Source: Phascolarctobacterium sp. (GTDB taxonomy: Bacteria; Bacillota; Negativicutes; Acidaminococcales; Acidaminococcaceae). Taken from it: a DNA stretch of 34,637 nt. The translations under genes and the position numbers were made by a program. The stretch covers positions 1 through 34,637 of the forward strand of contig JAFTID010000073.1 of the NCBI GenBank assembly GCA_017457085.1, in the 5' to 3' direction. Position 1 is the stretch's first letter. Each line of letters begins with the position of its first letter. Positions 16,323 through 24,624 of the stretch are shown in pieces. The notes under the pieces are model-generated. The model made no database searches. It was not told the DNA's origin and worked only from the letters and a program-made list of their open reading frames with translations.

Positions 16323-17411
16323 TTATAACGAATTTATAGTGATAACTACCATTTCTGGTCTGACCTCTGTGCGTACTGGCGGTCCCCAGAACCCATACCC
16401 ATTACTAACGATGGCAGTCATTTTGCCGAACTCTTTACGTCCGTAGTCAAGCTTGTACATTTTTTTAGTAACCAAGCGATTTGGGTAGAGTTGTCCCGTA
16501 TGGGTATGCCCCGCTACGTACAGGTCGTAGCCTGCGGCACTGGCAGGTTCTATTTTACGAGGCTGGTGATCAATCAAAATGCTATAGTACTTTTCATTTT
16601 CAGCACTAAGCTTTTCAAGTGAAGCGTTGCTTTTGTTACGGCTAAAATCGTTGAGACCGGTAATCTTTAAATTATTTTCTACAATAATACTGGTATCACG
16701 GAGAACCTTGATGTTATTCGCTTCCAGCATTTGTTGCCAGAGGGTAGGTCTGTCAAGGTAATCATGGTTGCCGTAAGCAGCGTACACTCCCAAGGGCGCG
16801 TTAAGCTTTGCCAAGGGGGAGAGGGAATCTTCCTGCTCCACATATCTAATTCTTTCGTCCAGCATATCTCCTGCCAAAAGTACAAGGTCAGGCTGTTGGG
16901 CGTTTATTTTTTCTACCAGTTCTTTAGCGTAGGCGTTGCCCAAGATTCTGCCAAGGTGAATGTCGCTGACGAGGACAATCTTGTAGCTGGTGTTAGGTGG
17001 GAGCTTGGCGGTGGCGATTTCTTCAGTACGCACGTTGGGAGTAAAGGCGCGGAAGGTACCCCAAGCGATGAAGCCTACAACTAGTGCGAAACCAGCGCAG
17101 GCAATTTTGAAGCTAGGCAAGTTAAAATTAAGCAGCTTGCTGCCTAAATAAAGAACACCATGGAATAATGCCAAGAGTACTGAATAATACATAAAGGCAA
17201 TCCACAAGCCACTGAGCCAAGAAGAAGCTTTGACGATAAACAGTGGTGTTGCTTCCGGCAAGATGCGGGAGCCTATGGTATTGGCAGCTAGGAACAGGTA
17301 CAGGAAAAAGAAGCTCCAAGTTTTAGCGAAGCCAAAGTTTTGTCTGTAATAGATGTATGAAATGGCACTGAGAAGAAAATCCACGGTGCCTAAGAAAAAG
17401 ATTACTTTCAT
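16323..17411 (-). CDS. Membrane-anchored metallophosphoesterase (YkuE-like)
   Basis: This 362-residue protein has about four membrane helices in the first 120 residues and a calcineurin-like metallophosphoesterase domain (about 143-362). The di-metal ligands are all visible: Asp150/His152 in SDIHLG, GDMLD (181-185), GNHDY (214-218) and GHTHTGQL (301-308). Related enzymes remove phosphate from lipids such as lipid A precursors or UDP-sugars; the substrate here is undetermined. The start at 17411 has GGAG 6 bases upstream. It is a single-gene minus-strand unit convergent with the YegP-like gene. Confidence 0.9.
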   Translation of the reverse strand: MKVIFFLGTVDFLLSAISYIYYRQNFGFAKTWSFFFLYLFLAANTIGSRILPEATPLFIVKASSWLSGLWIAFMYYSVLLALFHGVLYLGSKLLNFNLPSFKIACAGFALVVGFIAWGTFRAFTPNVRTEEIATAKLPPNTSYKIVLVSDIHLGRILGNAYAKELVEKINAQQPDLVLLAGDMLDERIRYVEQEDSLSPLAKLNAPLGVYAAYGNHDYLDRPTLWQQMLEANNIKVLRDTSIIVENNLKITGLNDFSRNKSNASLEKLSAENEKYYSILIDHQPRKIEPASAAGYDLYVAGHTHTGQLYPNRLVTKKMYKLDYGRKEFGKMTAIVSNGYGFWGPPVRTEVRPEMVVITINSL

Positions 17412-17628
17412 TATGTTCTCCTGCAAAAAATTTCTAACCATATTATAAGGCTTTTACTTTGGTTTAAGTCAAGAAGAATGTGTGAAAAGTTTCTGCTTTT
17501 TATAAAGTGTTCACAAAGGAAGCCAAGAGTTTGATTGGCTGACACACAATTATTTTGCTAATGTTTTATACTGTCCTTGAAGATGAATTGAGACCGGGAA
17601 GAGTAAACCTACAAAGGAGGTTACTAAT
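17412..17628. promoter_or_regulatory. Divergent promoter region
   Basis: This gap of about 217 bp separates the metallophosphoesterase (-) and the small membrane protein (+). A plus-strand -10 TATACT is at 17567-17572. An inverted repeat AGCCAA (17521-17526) / TTGGCT (17535-17540) lies upstream and could be a regulator site. No clear -35 element was found. Confidence 0.35.
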
Positions 17629-18024
17629 ATGAGAATGGTTAAATGGTTTTCTAAGGCAATGACCTTGGGCTTCGTCTTCTTTATGGCATTATTACTTGTG
17701 GAGCCGGAAAATAGCTTGGAATTTATTGCGATGATTCCCTTCGGCGCTTTTGGTGCGTATCTGTTAACGCAAAAATGCAACGAGGAGTACTACTCTGAAC
17801 ATGAAGGCAAGGAAATGTGTCACACCAAGCTTTTCTTTATTGGCTTGATTGGTGGCACGGTAATGAGCTACGGCGCCATGCTTGCAGATGGCGGTACCGA
17901 AGGCAATATTGTCAGCGGCTTGCTTGTTACCAGCATTAGCAGTTATGCTTTCGTAATTGCGGCTCTCTTGACCGCAATTCCTGTGGCAATTTTATTGAAG
18001 GAACAATGCGAAGGAGGGAAATAG
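17629..18024 (+). CDS. Small membrane protein of unknown function
   Basis: I do not recognise this 131-residue protein. It has three or four hydrophobic segments: about 10-24, 30-47, 68-86 and 95-122. A hydrophilic loop with Cys50 and Cys64 and many acidic residues (NEEYYSEHEGKEMCH) lies between the second and third. AAAGGAGG (17613-17620) gives a confident start. It ends 1 bp before the YeeE-like gene, so the two are surely co-transcribed and their products may act together in the membrane. Confidence 0.75.
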   Translation: MRMVKWFSKAMTLGFVFFMALLLVEPENSLEFIAMIPFGAFGAYLLTQKCNEEYYSEHEGKEMCHTKLFFIGLIGGTVMSYGAMLADGGTEGNIVSGLLVTSISSYAFVIAALLTAIPVAILLKEQCEGGK

Positions 18025-18025
18025 T

Positions 18026-18610
18026 ATGTATAACACAGTTATGGTTATTTTGACAGGCTTACTTTTAGGCTTTTCCCTGTACTGGTCCGGCGTGTCCCAT
18101 CGCAGACGTGCCCGTTCCTCTCTGCGTTTGGAGAACTTGACCATTGCCAGAATTTTACTGTACGCTTTGGGCTACGCAATGTTCCTTTTGGCGATTTGTG
18201 AATACCTTATTGGCTACGAAGAAGCAACCTTGATTATCAAAGGCATGAGCTTTGCCGTTGTCTTTGGTGGTATGATTTTTGGCTTGGGCTTGGGCGTAAT
18301 CGGTAACTGCCCCGGTGTAAGCTTGGCAGCGTTGCCCTACGAGCATAAGTGCAAAACCGTGGGCATCATTCTTGGTGGCGGCTTAGGCTATTGGCTGTAT
18401 GGACTTACTGCAAACTTCTGGTACTCAACGGATATTTACCAGCTGTGGAATGTAAGACACCTTACCCTCTACCAATTGAGTGAGTTCATTCCGTCGGTAA
18501 TGTCCTGTGGCTACGGGGGAATCTTCTTCCTTGGTGTAATGATGATGGTGGCGGCGATTCTGATGCCCCGTCATTACAGACACAAAGAAAAATTTGAAAA
18601 GCACAGCTAA
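18026..18610 (+). CDS. YeeE/YedE-like membrane protein
   Basis: This 194-residue membrane protein has about five helices. The segment MIFGLGLGVIGNCPGVSLAAL (82-102) resembles the Cys-containing half-helix motif of YeeE/YedE and DUF6691 proteins (GxGxGLxGxCPGxxLxxL), in which a conserved cysteine line guides thiosulfate or related sulfur anions. Other cysteines are Cys61, Cys107 and Cys157. It is about half the length of full YeeE transporters, so it may dimerise. AAGGAGGG precedes the ATG by 8 bases, and the gap to the preceding gene is 1 bp. The family assignment is moderate and the substrate is inferred. Confidence 0.62.
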   Translation: MYNTVMVILTGLLLGFSLYWSGVSHRRRARSSLRLENLTIARILLYALGYAMFLLAICEYLIGYEEATLIIKGMSFAVVFGGMIFGLGLGVIGNCPGVSLAALPYEHKCKTVGIILGGGLGYWLYGLTANFWYSTDIYQLWNVRHLTLYQLSEFIPSVMSCGYGGIFFLGVMMMVAAILMPRHYRHKEKFEKHS

Positions 18611-18659
18611 TTTGGCATACAGGTAACTGCAAAGGTTGCCTTTAATATAAAAGTAAAAG

Positions 18660-18690
18660 CAGGTAGCTCCTTGTGAGTTACCTGTTAATT
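18660..18690. terminator. Terminator between YeeE-like and NimA-like genes
   Basis: CAGGTAGCTC (18660-18669) pairs with GAGTTACCTG (18675-18684) with one G-T pair, followed by TTAATTTTTATT. It lies between convergent genes. Confidence 0.75.
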
Positions 18691-18691
18691 T

Positions 18692-19174
18692 TTATTCGTG
18701 TTCTTTACAGCTCAGCTTGCTAACCTCTAATTTAAAGACGGTTACCATTTTGAACATCATAGGGTTAAATTCCCAATCCTTTTTGCCTGTGGTGTGGAGC
18801 ATTAAAAGCTGTAAGCCTTCTTTCTTTTCGTCAAGGTCTTCTACAATGCTAAAGGTACCGTTGCCGATAATGCTTTGGAAGCGTGCGGTGTAATTGCAGG
18901 CAACGTCTGCCGGTTCGCCATTGGTGTGGAGCAAATAATTGGTGTCCATTTCAAAACCAACCTGTGGTTTAGCTTGGGCAAGTTCAAATTTGCGACCTGC
19001 GCCTGCTCCGTGGAAGTACAGGGTATAGTTGCCATCATTATTGACGTAACCAAAGTTTAAGGGTACGATGTAAACTTCGCCCTCATCATTGAAGCCAATG
19101 CGGCAAACGTCACAGCGTTGCATAATATCTTGAATTTTTACGGGATCAGTAACTTCTCTATCTTTTCTACGCAT
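18692..19174 (-). CDS. NimA-like pyridoxamine 5'-phosphate oxidase family protein
   Basis: This 160-residue split-barrel flavin-binding protein belongs to the PNPOx-like superfamily. The N-terminus MRRKDREVTDPVKIQDIMQRCDVCRIGF and the following VYIVPLNFGY are typical of the NimA/YflN-type group. It also contains LYFHGAGAGRKFELAQAKPQVGFEMD. Some members reduce 5-nitroimidazoles, but many genomes carry such proteins without resistance, so the role here is open. The start at 19174 follows AGGAGG; the longer frame to 19222 lacks a ribosome binding site. It is a single-gene unit divergent from the TonB receptor gene. Confidence 0.87.
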   Translation of the reverse strand: MRRKDREVTDPVKIQDIMQRCDVCRIGFNDEGEVYIVPLNFGYVNNDGNYTLYFHGAGAGRKFELAQAKPQVGFEMDTNYLLHTNGEPADVACNYTARFQSIIGNGTFSIVEDLDEKKEGLQLLMLHTTGKKDWEFNPMMFKMVTVFKLEVSKLSCKEHE

Positions 19175-19279
19175 GGTTGTGCCTCCTAAAAAATATCTAT
19201 AAATTATTTCTTGTTCAAGCAAAAAAATCCTGCTGATTATTGCTGTGTGGTTATGCTAAGGAAATTTTATTTTCTATGC

Positions 19280-19285
19280 TATAAT
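19280..19285 (+). promoter_or_regulatory. -10 element for the TonB receptor gene
   Basis: Consensus TATAAT 30 bp before the start codon. No convincing -35, Fur box or riboswitch is visible in the short 140-bp divergent gap. Confidence 0.4.
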
Positions 19286-19315
19286 TAGAGCCAAGAAAGT
19301 TTTAGGAGCAACAAG

Positions 19316-21235
19316 ATGAATTTACAAAAGAATGCTTTAACTTTGTTGAGCATATTCTGCTTAGGCGTAGTGCCTACTGGCGTGTATGCAGGTGCAGAAA
19401 AAGCCAGTTTCCAATTAGATGAATATGTGGTTACTGCTACCCGCAGTATTTTAGATAAAAAGGAAGTACCCCAAAGCGTGGAGGTTATTACCAAGGAGCG
19501 CATGGAAAAGCTTGGCGCTACCAGTGTGCGCGATGCTTTGAAGTACGCCAGCAATATTTATGTGGCAGATGGGAACGGTGGCCACGGGGATAAGCTTACC
19601 CTGCGAGGGGGTAGCTTCAACGATGTGCTGGTTTTGTTAAACGGTAGGCGCATTGTGGGAGAAAATCTTTACGCTGTGGAACGAGATAGCGGAAACGCCA
19701 GAGTGCTAGACAGATTTAACCTGAGCAATGTGGAACGCATTGAGATTGTGCGAGGACAGGCAGGTGCCTTGTACGGTAGCGATGCCCAAGCTGGAGTGAT
19801 TAACATTATTACGAAGAAATCTGCGGAGCCAAGCTTTGTAGCTGGCGTAAATAGCGGTTCCCGACAGATGAATAACTACTACCACTGGGATAGTGGCAAG
19901 CAGGGCAAGGTAAGTGCAGTAGTAGACGTAAGCTTTAACAAGCTGCGTAACTTTGACAGTAAGGCGAAAGGATTTAGTTACGGTCCGGGGCAAAGCTACA
20001 GCTTGGACTTGGATTACGAAATGGACGAAGCCAACAGGCTGAACCTATACTTAGATTACACCAAGCAAAAGCATGATTTTGAAGCGATAACTGAATCTAG
20101 GGGTATGTCTTTAAGTTGGAACAATCATCGGGAGTACGAGCGCAAGCTTGCCAGTCTTACCTATGACGGTGAGCAGGGGAAGCACACTTACAGCGTAACT
20201 GCTTCCTATGGCGAGCTGGAATCTGTCCATAATGAGAAGGAGTTTTATTTTACTGGTGGTAGACCTGCTGTAATTCCCAAGCTTTACCAACGGAAGCATA
20301 AGCAATGGAATGTGGAAGCTCGCGACAGCATCCAGCTTGCTGAAAATAATAAGCTGACCTTTGGCGGGGAAGTGCGTTCCGTTGATGGTGGTGCTTTCGT
20401 AGCAAACGGCAAGGATAAAACTGACCAGTACGCGCTTTATTTGCAGGAAGAAGTTTATGTAAATGACAGGCTCCTAGTAATTCCCTCCGTGCGTTACGAC
20501 CACCACGATAGCTTTGGCGGGCAAATTTCTCCGAATTTGGGAGCTACCTACTTTTTTTCGGAGAATTCTCGCTTAAAAGCAAACTATGGTAAGGCGTACC
20601 GTGCACCCTCCGTTGATGAACTGTACGGCGCCTTCGACCATATGGGCATGTTCACTTTTTACGGCAATCCCAATCTTAAACCGGAAGAAACTACCGGTTG
20701 GGAGCTTTCCTACGAGCAGGAATTTAGTGACAAGGCGAAAGCAAAGCTGACTTATTTTGCCAACGAAAAGGAAAACGCCATTACCTACAAGGATATACAA
20801 AGCTTTGGTGGTATGTTGCCAGATAAGCAATTTGTAAACATAGATGAAGCTTCTGCCAAAGGCGTGGAGTTTGCCTATGAGCAGGACTTGGGCGCAGGCT
20901 TCACCTTGCTTTTGGACTACGCTTATCTAGATGCTAAAAATGAAGTGACGGATGTACGCCTTGAGTACAGCGCACGCAATACCTATACGGCAAAGCTGCT
21001 CTGGACGGAGGAAAAGGTGAACCCGTGGAGCGTTACCCTTTCTAACAGGTGGTATAGCGATTACTGTTACGATGGTAAGGATTACAGCATCAACACCTTT
21101 AATGTGGCAGTCAATAAAAAATGGGGCAATTGCTACCGTGCCTTTATCGCCCTTGATAATCTCTTTGACAAGGAAAACGAGAACATTAATGCTTATGGAA
21201 GACTGTGGCGTGCGGGGGTAGAGCTGACGTTTTAA
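19316..21235 (+). CDS. TonB-dependent outer-membrane receptor
   Basis: This 639-residue protein should import a scarce ligand (iron chelate, cobalamin or similar) across the outer membrane. It has a signal peptide (1-25, ending VYA), a TonB-box-like DEYVVTATR (35-43), and a plug domain (about 50-155) with KLTLRGG, RIEIVRGQAGALYGSDAQAGVINIIT. A 22-strand barrel follows, containing the classic NYGKAYRAPSVDELYG and ending in the aromatic-terminated strand WRAGVELTF. The size and plug style are closest to BtuB/catecholate-type receptors, but the ligand is not deducible. AGGAGC precedes the start by 6 bases. No ABC importer or TonB-ExbBD genes lie beside it. It directly demonstrates an outer membrane. 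Confidence 0.94.
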   Translation: MNLQKNALTLLSIFCLGVVPTGVYAGAEKASFQLDEYVVTATRSILDKKEVPQSVEVITKERMEKLGATSVRDALKYASNIYVADGNGGHGDKLTLRGGSFNDVLVLLNGRRIVGENLYAVERDSGNARVLDRFNLSNVERIEIVRGQAGALYGSDAQAGVINIITKKSAEPSFVAGVNSGSRQMNNYYHWDSGKQGKVSAVVDVSFNKLRNFDSKAKGFSYGPGQSYSLDLDYEMDEANRLNLYLDYTKQKHDFEAITESRGMSLSWNNHREYERKLASLTYDGEQGKHTYSVTASYGELESVHNEKEFYFTGGRPAVIPKLYQRKHKQWNVEARDSIQLAENNKLTFGGEVRSVDGGAFVANGKDKTDQYALYLQEEVYVNDRLLVIPSVRYDHHDSFGGQISPNLGATYFFSENSRLKANYGKAYRAPSVDELYGAFDHMGMFTFYGNPNLKPEETTGWELSYEQEFSDKAKAKLTYFANEKENAITYKDIQSFGGMLPDKQFVNIDEASAKGVEFAYEQDLGAGFTLLLDYAYLDAKNEVTDVRLEYSARNTYTAKLLWTEEKVNPWSVTLSNRWYSDYCYDGKDYSINTFNVAVNKKWGNCYRAFIALDNLFDKENENINAYGRLWRAGVELTF

Positions 21236-21307
21236 AGGGTAGCATCATAGATAAGTATTATAATAGAAGAAAAAGTTAAAAATTTACTAGCGCATAAAAT
21301 GAAAAGA

Positions 21308-21332
21308 CCGTCCTCAGAATTTTGAGGACGGT
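21308..21332. terminator. Terminator shared by TonB receptor gene and tRNA-Arg
   Basis: CCGTCCTC pairs with GAGGACGG around AGAATTTT. On the minus strand the stem is followed by TCTTTTC, a terminator for the tRNA; on the plus strand TTAAATTTT follows, closing the receptor gene. Confidence 0.82.
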
Positions 21333-21339
21333 TAAATTT

Positions 21340-21414
21340 TGGTGCCCTCTAGCAGAATCGAACTGCTATCTCGTGTTCCGGAGACACGGGTTCTATCCAT
21401 TAAACTAAGAGGAC
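21340..21414 (-). tRNA. tRNA-Arg, anticodon CCG
   Basis: On the minus strand a full cloverleaf can be drawn. The acceptor is GTCCTCT / AGAGGGC (one G-T pair). The D arm contains TAGTTTAATGGATAGA. The anticodon arm is CGTGT-CTCCGGA-ACACG, giving anticodon CCG (reads CGG). The T arm is AGCAG-TTCGATT-CTGCT. The discriminator is A, and CCA is encoded at the 3' end (plus 21340-21342). Total 75 nt including CCA. Confidence 0.95.
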
Positions 21415-21599
21415 GTGTTATTGAGTTTTGTGGTGATTAACGTTTGCATTATAACATATTTTGTCTGCTTAGTATAGTGAGTGTGGTTTTAGAACGTTAC
21501 TCCTTGTATGGGAAGCTTCTTTGCAAAGCACAGTTCTTTGTCTTGTCACAACTATTATGTTAAAATAAAAGATGGATAAAGCTTAGGGAGGTACTCCTT

Positions 21600-22739
21600 A
21601 TGAAATATAAAAACATTTACGGCTTGATTGCGTTTACTGCAGTTTTGTGCTGGGCGTTGTGGAATTACAGCGTGAGCCTGGAACTGCTGGATAAATTTTA
21701 TAAAATGGTTTTGCCATTTTTGATTGGTGGCTTCATTGCGTTTATCGTTAATGTGCTGATGACCAAGCTGGAAGTAATTTGGGATAAGGTTTTCAGCAAA
21801 GGTCCTTTGGATAAGCTGGAAAAGGTAAAGAGAATCATTTGCCTGCTTTTGAGCATCGCCATCATAGCAGCTTTCTTTGCCTTTACGGTGCTGCTCGTCC
21901 TGCCGGAGCTGAATAGCAGCGTGAAAACTCTCATCAAATTAATCCCTCCTGCTGTGGAGAAGATGAACGTTTACCTGCAGGAAAAGGCTGCCCAATTCAA
22001 TATGTTTGAGGACGATTTCCTTTACCTGCAAAAGCAGTGGAACAATGCGTACCAAACCTTGTTCCAATTTATTCAGGATAATAAGAGTCTGCTCCTGTCC
22101 CGTACTTGGATTGCTACCACTACTGTTGTGGATGTAGTAACTAATTTTGCCATTGGCATTGTGGCGGCGGTGTACCTGCTTTTGGAAAAGGATGTACTTA
22201 AACAAAGCTTGAAGCGCACCGTGTACGCCTTTACTTCCAAAGCACGTGCAGATTATTTGGTAAAGGCTGCAAAAATTAGCGAAAAGGTTTTTCACGGCTA
22301 CGTTGCCGGACAATTTAGCGAAGCTTTGATTTTAGGTTGCTTGTGCTTCGTGGGAATGCTAGTCATCGGTTTGCCTTATGCTTTGGTAATTTCCGTGCTG
22401 GTTGCCGTTTTGGGACTGATTCCCATTTTGGGTACCATCATCAGCGCGACCATTGGTTGCTTCCTAATCTTAGTTGCTGCTCCTGAAAAGATTTGGGTGT
22501 TCTTAATTTTCTTCGTTGTGTTACAACGTATTGAGGGAGATATCCTGTACCCGAAGATTGTAGGCAAGGCAGTAGGTCTTAGCGAATTGTGGGTACTGGT
22601 AGCAGTTACCATTGGCGGTAGCGTTGCCGGAATTATGGGTATGGTTATGAGCGTGCCCTTGTGCTCCGTAATTTACACCCTGCTTTCCGAAAAGGTGGAG
22701 CAAAGCCTAGCAGAGAAAAATATGAGTGATTTAGAGTAG
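21600..22739 (+). CDS. AI-2E family transporter (PerM/YdiK-like)
   Basis: This 379-residue polytopic membrane protein has the AI-2E/DUF20 layout. Two or three N-terminal helices are followed by a hydrophilic helical region (about 105-170) and then about five C-terminal helices. The conserved stretches LPYALVISVLVAVLGLIPILGTIISA and ILYPKIVGKAVGLSELWVLVAVTIGGSVAGIMGM are characteristic. Family members have been linked to AI-2 export or to sodium/proton antiport; which applies here is unknown. GGGAGGT lies 8 bases before the ATG. The thioesterase operon begins 67 bp downstream, with no clear terminator between. Confidence 0.92.
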   Translation: MKYKNIYGLIAFTAVLCWALWNYSVSLELLDKFYKMVLPFLIGGFIAFIVNVLMTKLEVIWDKVFSKGPLDKLEKVKRIICLLLSIAIIAAFFAFTVLLVLPELNSSVKTLIKLIPPAVEKMNVYLQEKAAQFNMFEDDFLYLQKQWNNAYQTLFQFIQDNKSLLLSRTWIATTTVVDVVTNFAIGIVAAVYLLLEKDVLKQSLKRTVYAFTSKARADYLVKAAKISEKVFHGYVAGQFSEALILGCLCFVGMLVIGLPYALVISVLVAVLGLIPILGTIISATIGCFLILVAAPEKIWVFLIFFVVLQRIEGDILYPKIVGKAVGLSELWVLVAVTIGGSVAGIMGMVMSVPLCSVIYTLLSEKVEQSLAEKNMSDLE

Positions 22740-22806
22740 GCACTATAAAAAAAGTGGCTTCAGTGATATAATTAGATGTTAGTTTTTAGAAAATAGAGGT
22801 AAAGCT

Positions 22807-23211
22807 ATGATTTGTATTCGTGATAGAGTGCGCTTTGTGGAAACTGATACCATGGGCGTAGTGCATCATTCTAAATATTTATATTGGTTCGAAATGGGTA
22901 GGGCAGCACTGCTTCGCGCAGGTGGCTATAGCCTGAACGATTTAATGGACGCAGGAATTTTGTTTCCCATTGCGGAAGTGGAAGTGAAATATAAAAATAG
23001 CTGCAAGTACGATGATGAGTACGAAGTGCAAACCACCTGTACTGCAGTTACCAAGATTAAGTTGGAATTTGAACAAAAGGTTATCCGTTTGAGTGACGGT
23101 GCTGTTGCTGCAGAAGGTAAGGTGCGCAACGTGTTCACCGATAAGGACGGCAAGATTGCCCGCATTGACAACGAATGGTTTAACCGCTTGAAACCTATGA
23201 TGGAATTATAA
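22807..23211 (+). CDS. Acyl-CoA thioesterase, YbgC/FadM-type hotdog fold
   Basis: This 134-residue 4-hydroxybenzoyl-CoA thioesterase-like protein shows the family signature VRFVETDTMGVVHHSKYLYWFEMGRAALL (8-36). The catalytic aspartate position is occupied by Asp14, and His20/His21 follow. Such enzymes hydrolyse acyl-CoA thioesters. GAGGT precedes the start by 7 bases. It heads a tight run of three genes (gaps of 18 and 12 bp) with the CofE-like protein and an anchored hypothetical protein. Confidence 0.9.
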   Translation: MICIRDRVRFVETDTMGVVHHSKYLYWFEMGRAALLRAGGYSLNDLMDAGILFPIAEVEVKYKNSCKYDDEYEVQTTCTAVTKIKLEFEQKVIRLSDGAVAAEGKVRNVFTDKDGKIARIDNEWFNRLKPMMEL

Positions 23212-23229
23212 GCTACTAAGGAGTAAGGA

Positions 23230-23874
23230 ATGGAAAAATATACTATCGTGCCTGTGCCTACCAGAATTTTGACTCACCACGATGATGTGTGCGAAGCGAT
23301 TTTGGAATACGGCAAGGACAAGATTGGCAAGAATGATGTTGTTTGTATCGCAGAAAGTGTTGTTGCCATTATCCAAGGCAGAGCAATGCGTTGTGAAGAA
23401 TTTAAGCCCGGCTTTTTGGCAAAGGTTTTGTGCCGTTTGTTTCCGTCCAAGGGCAGCATCAGTAATTGGTACAGCATGCAGGCGCTGATTGATGCTGAAG
23501 GCGGTGCGCGCGTATTGTGGGCGGTAATTATTGGCTTTGCTGCTAAATGCGTTGGGGTAAGTGGTGTGTTTTATCGTCTGGCTGGCGAACAAGGTCGCTT
23601 GATTGACGATATTACCGGTACCATGCCTCCCTACGACAAGCACATTGTGTACGGTCCTTCCAATCCCACAAAGGTTGCAGAAGAAATTACCAAGGCTTGT
23701 GGTTGCTACGGTGCTGCCGTTGCTGACGTTAACGATTTGAAGCGTAGCGCGGTGCTTGGCGTTTCCAAAGGCGTGGATGCGGACAAGGTCGCAGAAATTT
23801 TGATTGATAATCCCTTTGGCAATGGCAGTGAAAAAACTCCCATCTGCATTATCAAAGATTACTACAAGGCGTAA
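23230..23874 (+). CDS. CofE-like (F420-0:gamma-glutamyl ligase family) protein
   Basis: This 214-residue protein belongs to the CofE/FbiB ligase superfamily. Visible landmarks are the N-terminal VPVPTRILTHHDDVCEAI, GKNDVVCIAESVVAIIQGR, GVFYRLAGEQGRLIDDITGTMPPYDKHIVYGPSNP, and the acid-rich VADVNDLKRS. True CofE adds glutamates to F420, but nothing in this window or in what is known of Negativicutes points to F420 synthesis. A different gamma-glutamyl or amide ligation is therefore more likely. GGAG precedes the ATG. It is the middle gene of a three-gene operon. Confidence 0.8.
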   Translation: MEKYTIVPVPTRILTHHDDVCEAILEYGKDKIGKNDVVCIAESVVAIIQGRAMRCEEFKPGFLAKVLCRLFPSKGSISNWYSMQALIDAEGGARVLWAVIIGFAAKCVGVSGVFYRLAGEQGRLIDDITGTMPPYDKHIVYGPSNPTKVAEEITKACGCYGAAVADVNDLKRSAVLGVSKGVDADKVAEILIDNPFGNGSEKTPICIIKDYYKA

Positions 23875-23886
23875 GGAGGAAGTAAG

Positions 23887-24411
23887 ATGCTGTTGTGTAT
23901 TGTACAAATCGTTCTCGCCTTAGTGGTGTTGGGTGTGGCAGTTGTTGCCGGTTACATCTGGATGCAGGGCGATGCAAAAATGTTCTTCGATATAAAGAAG
24001 CGTACTGCTGCCGTAAAGGTTAGTGAAACTGACGAACGTTTGGATTTTGAAGTTGAGCTTGATTATAAAAACGTGGGTAAGCAAGAGGCTACCTTGATTG
24101 ATGCGTATCTGCGCATTTACTTGCCCCAAGAGCAATATGACGATGTGCTGCTGCGTGGTAAGGTTAATTTGAAAGACGTTCCTCGCGACGACGATTACTT
24201 TGAAGCTGTGCTGGTGCCTGCGGGTACAGGCAAGACTATGGTACTGCGTTTTGAAGCTTATGCGAAAAATGGCAAGACCATTGCTGAAGCACTGGCAAAC
24301 GTTCCCGATGTGGACGTTGCCTTGATTGTGGAATGTCGTGGTAGGGAAGCAGTTTACTACGAGAAAAAATACTTCACCCTTACTGCGGAAGAAATGCGCA
24401 AGCTGGTTTAA
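23887..24411 (+). CDS. Hypothetical protein with N-terminal membrane anchor
   Basis: I do not recognise this 174-residue protein. It has one N-terminal hydrophobic helix (about 3-25) followed by a soluble domain of about 145 residues, rich in beta-type sequence (LDFEVELDYKNVGKQEATLIDAYLRIYL). This pattern resembles an extracytoplasmic immunoglobulin-like fold, such as late-embryogenesis-abundant (LEA14)-type or DUF4352-like domains. There is no lipobox. AAGGAGG gives a clear start 12 bp after the CofE-like gene, so it is co-transcribed and may take part in the same process. Confidence 0.72.
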   Translation: MLLCIVQIVLALVVLGVAVVAGYIWMQGDAKMFFDIKKRTAAVKVSETDERLDFEVELDYKNVGKQEATLIDAYLRIYLPQEQYDDVLLRGKVNLKDVPRDDDYFEAVLVPAGTGKTMVLRFEAYAKNGKTIAEALANVPDVDVALIVECRGREAVYYEKKYFTLTAEEMRKLV

Positions 24412-24465
24412 AGGGTTTGGGTTTCCTGAAGGTGCTTCTAAAATTTAAAACTGATTTTGTTTTAG

Positions 24466-24500
24466 ACGGGTATGAGCTGCAAGGCTTGTACCTGTTTTTT
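24466..24500 (+). terminator. Terminator after the three-gene operon
   Basis: ACGGGTA (24466-24472) pairs with TACCTGT (24489-24495) with one G-T pair, followed by a T-rich tract. Confidence 0.75.
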
Positions 24501-24557
24501 GTTTTTTGCTACTCTGTTCCTAAGTTAGTAGTAAGTTTAAAACAAGGTAAAATACAA

Positions 24558-24622
24558 AAGTTTTTATGATAGACCATAAAAACTTGGAGGAATTTAGAAC
24601 TTTTTATGATAGACCATAAAAA
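24558..24622 (+). repeat. Duplicated palindromic operator-like element
   Basis: The sequence TTTTTATG-ATAGAC-CATAAAAA occurs twice, at 24561-24582 and 24601-24622, exactly 40 bp apart. Each copy is an inverted repeat with a 6-nt centre; copy 1 extends to AAGTTTTTATG/CATAAAAACTT (24558-24585). Copy 2 ends just before the -35 of the ATPase promoter. Both copies also encode MIDHKN from an ATG, with a stop-limited 17-codon frame from copy 1. The spacing and position suit binding sites for a regulator. Confidence 0.7.
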
Positions 24623-24624
24623 CT

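Noticed and set aside
19175..19315. Fur box or cobalamin riboswitch before the TonB receptor gene
   Set aside because: The divergent gap is too short for a cobalamin riboswitch and contains no recognisable Fur palindrome.
21308..21332. tRNA-derived remnant or attachment site next to tRNA-Arg
   Set aside because: The shared GTCCTC with the tRNA acceptor is only six to seven bases and is fully explained by a terminator stem; no integrase or second copy of a tRNA end is nearby.
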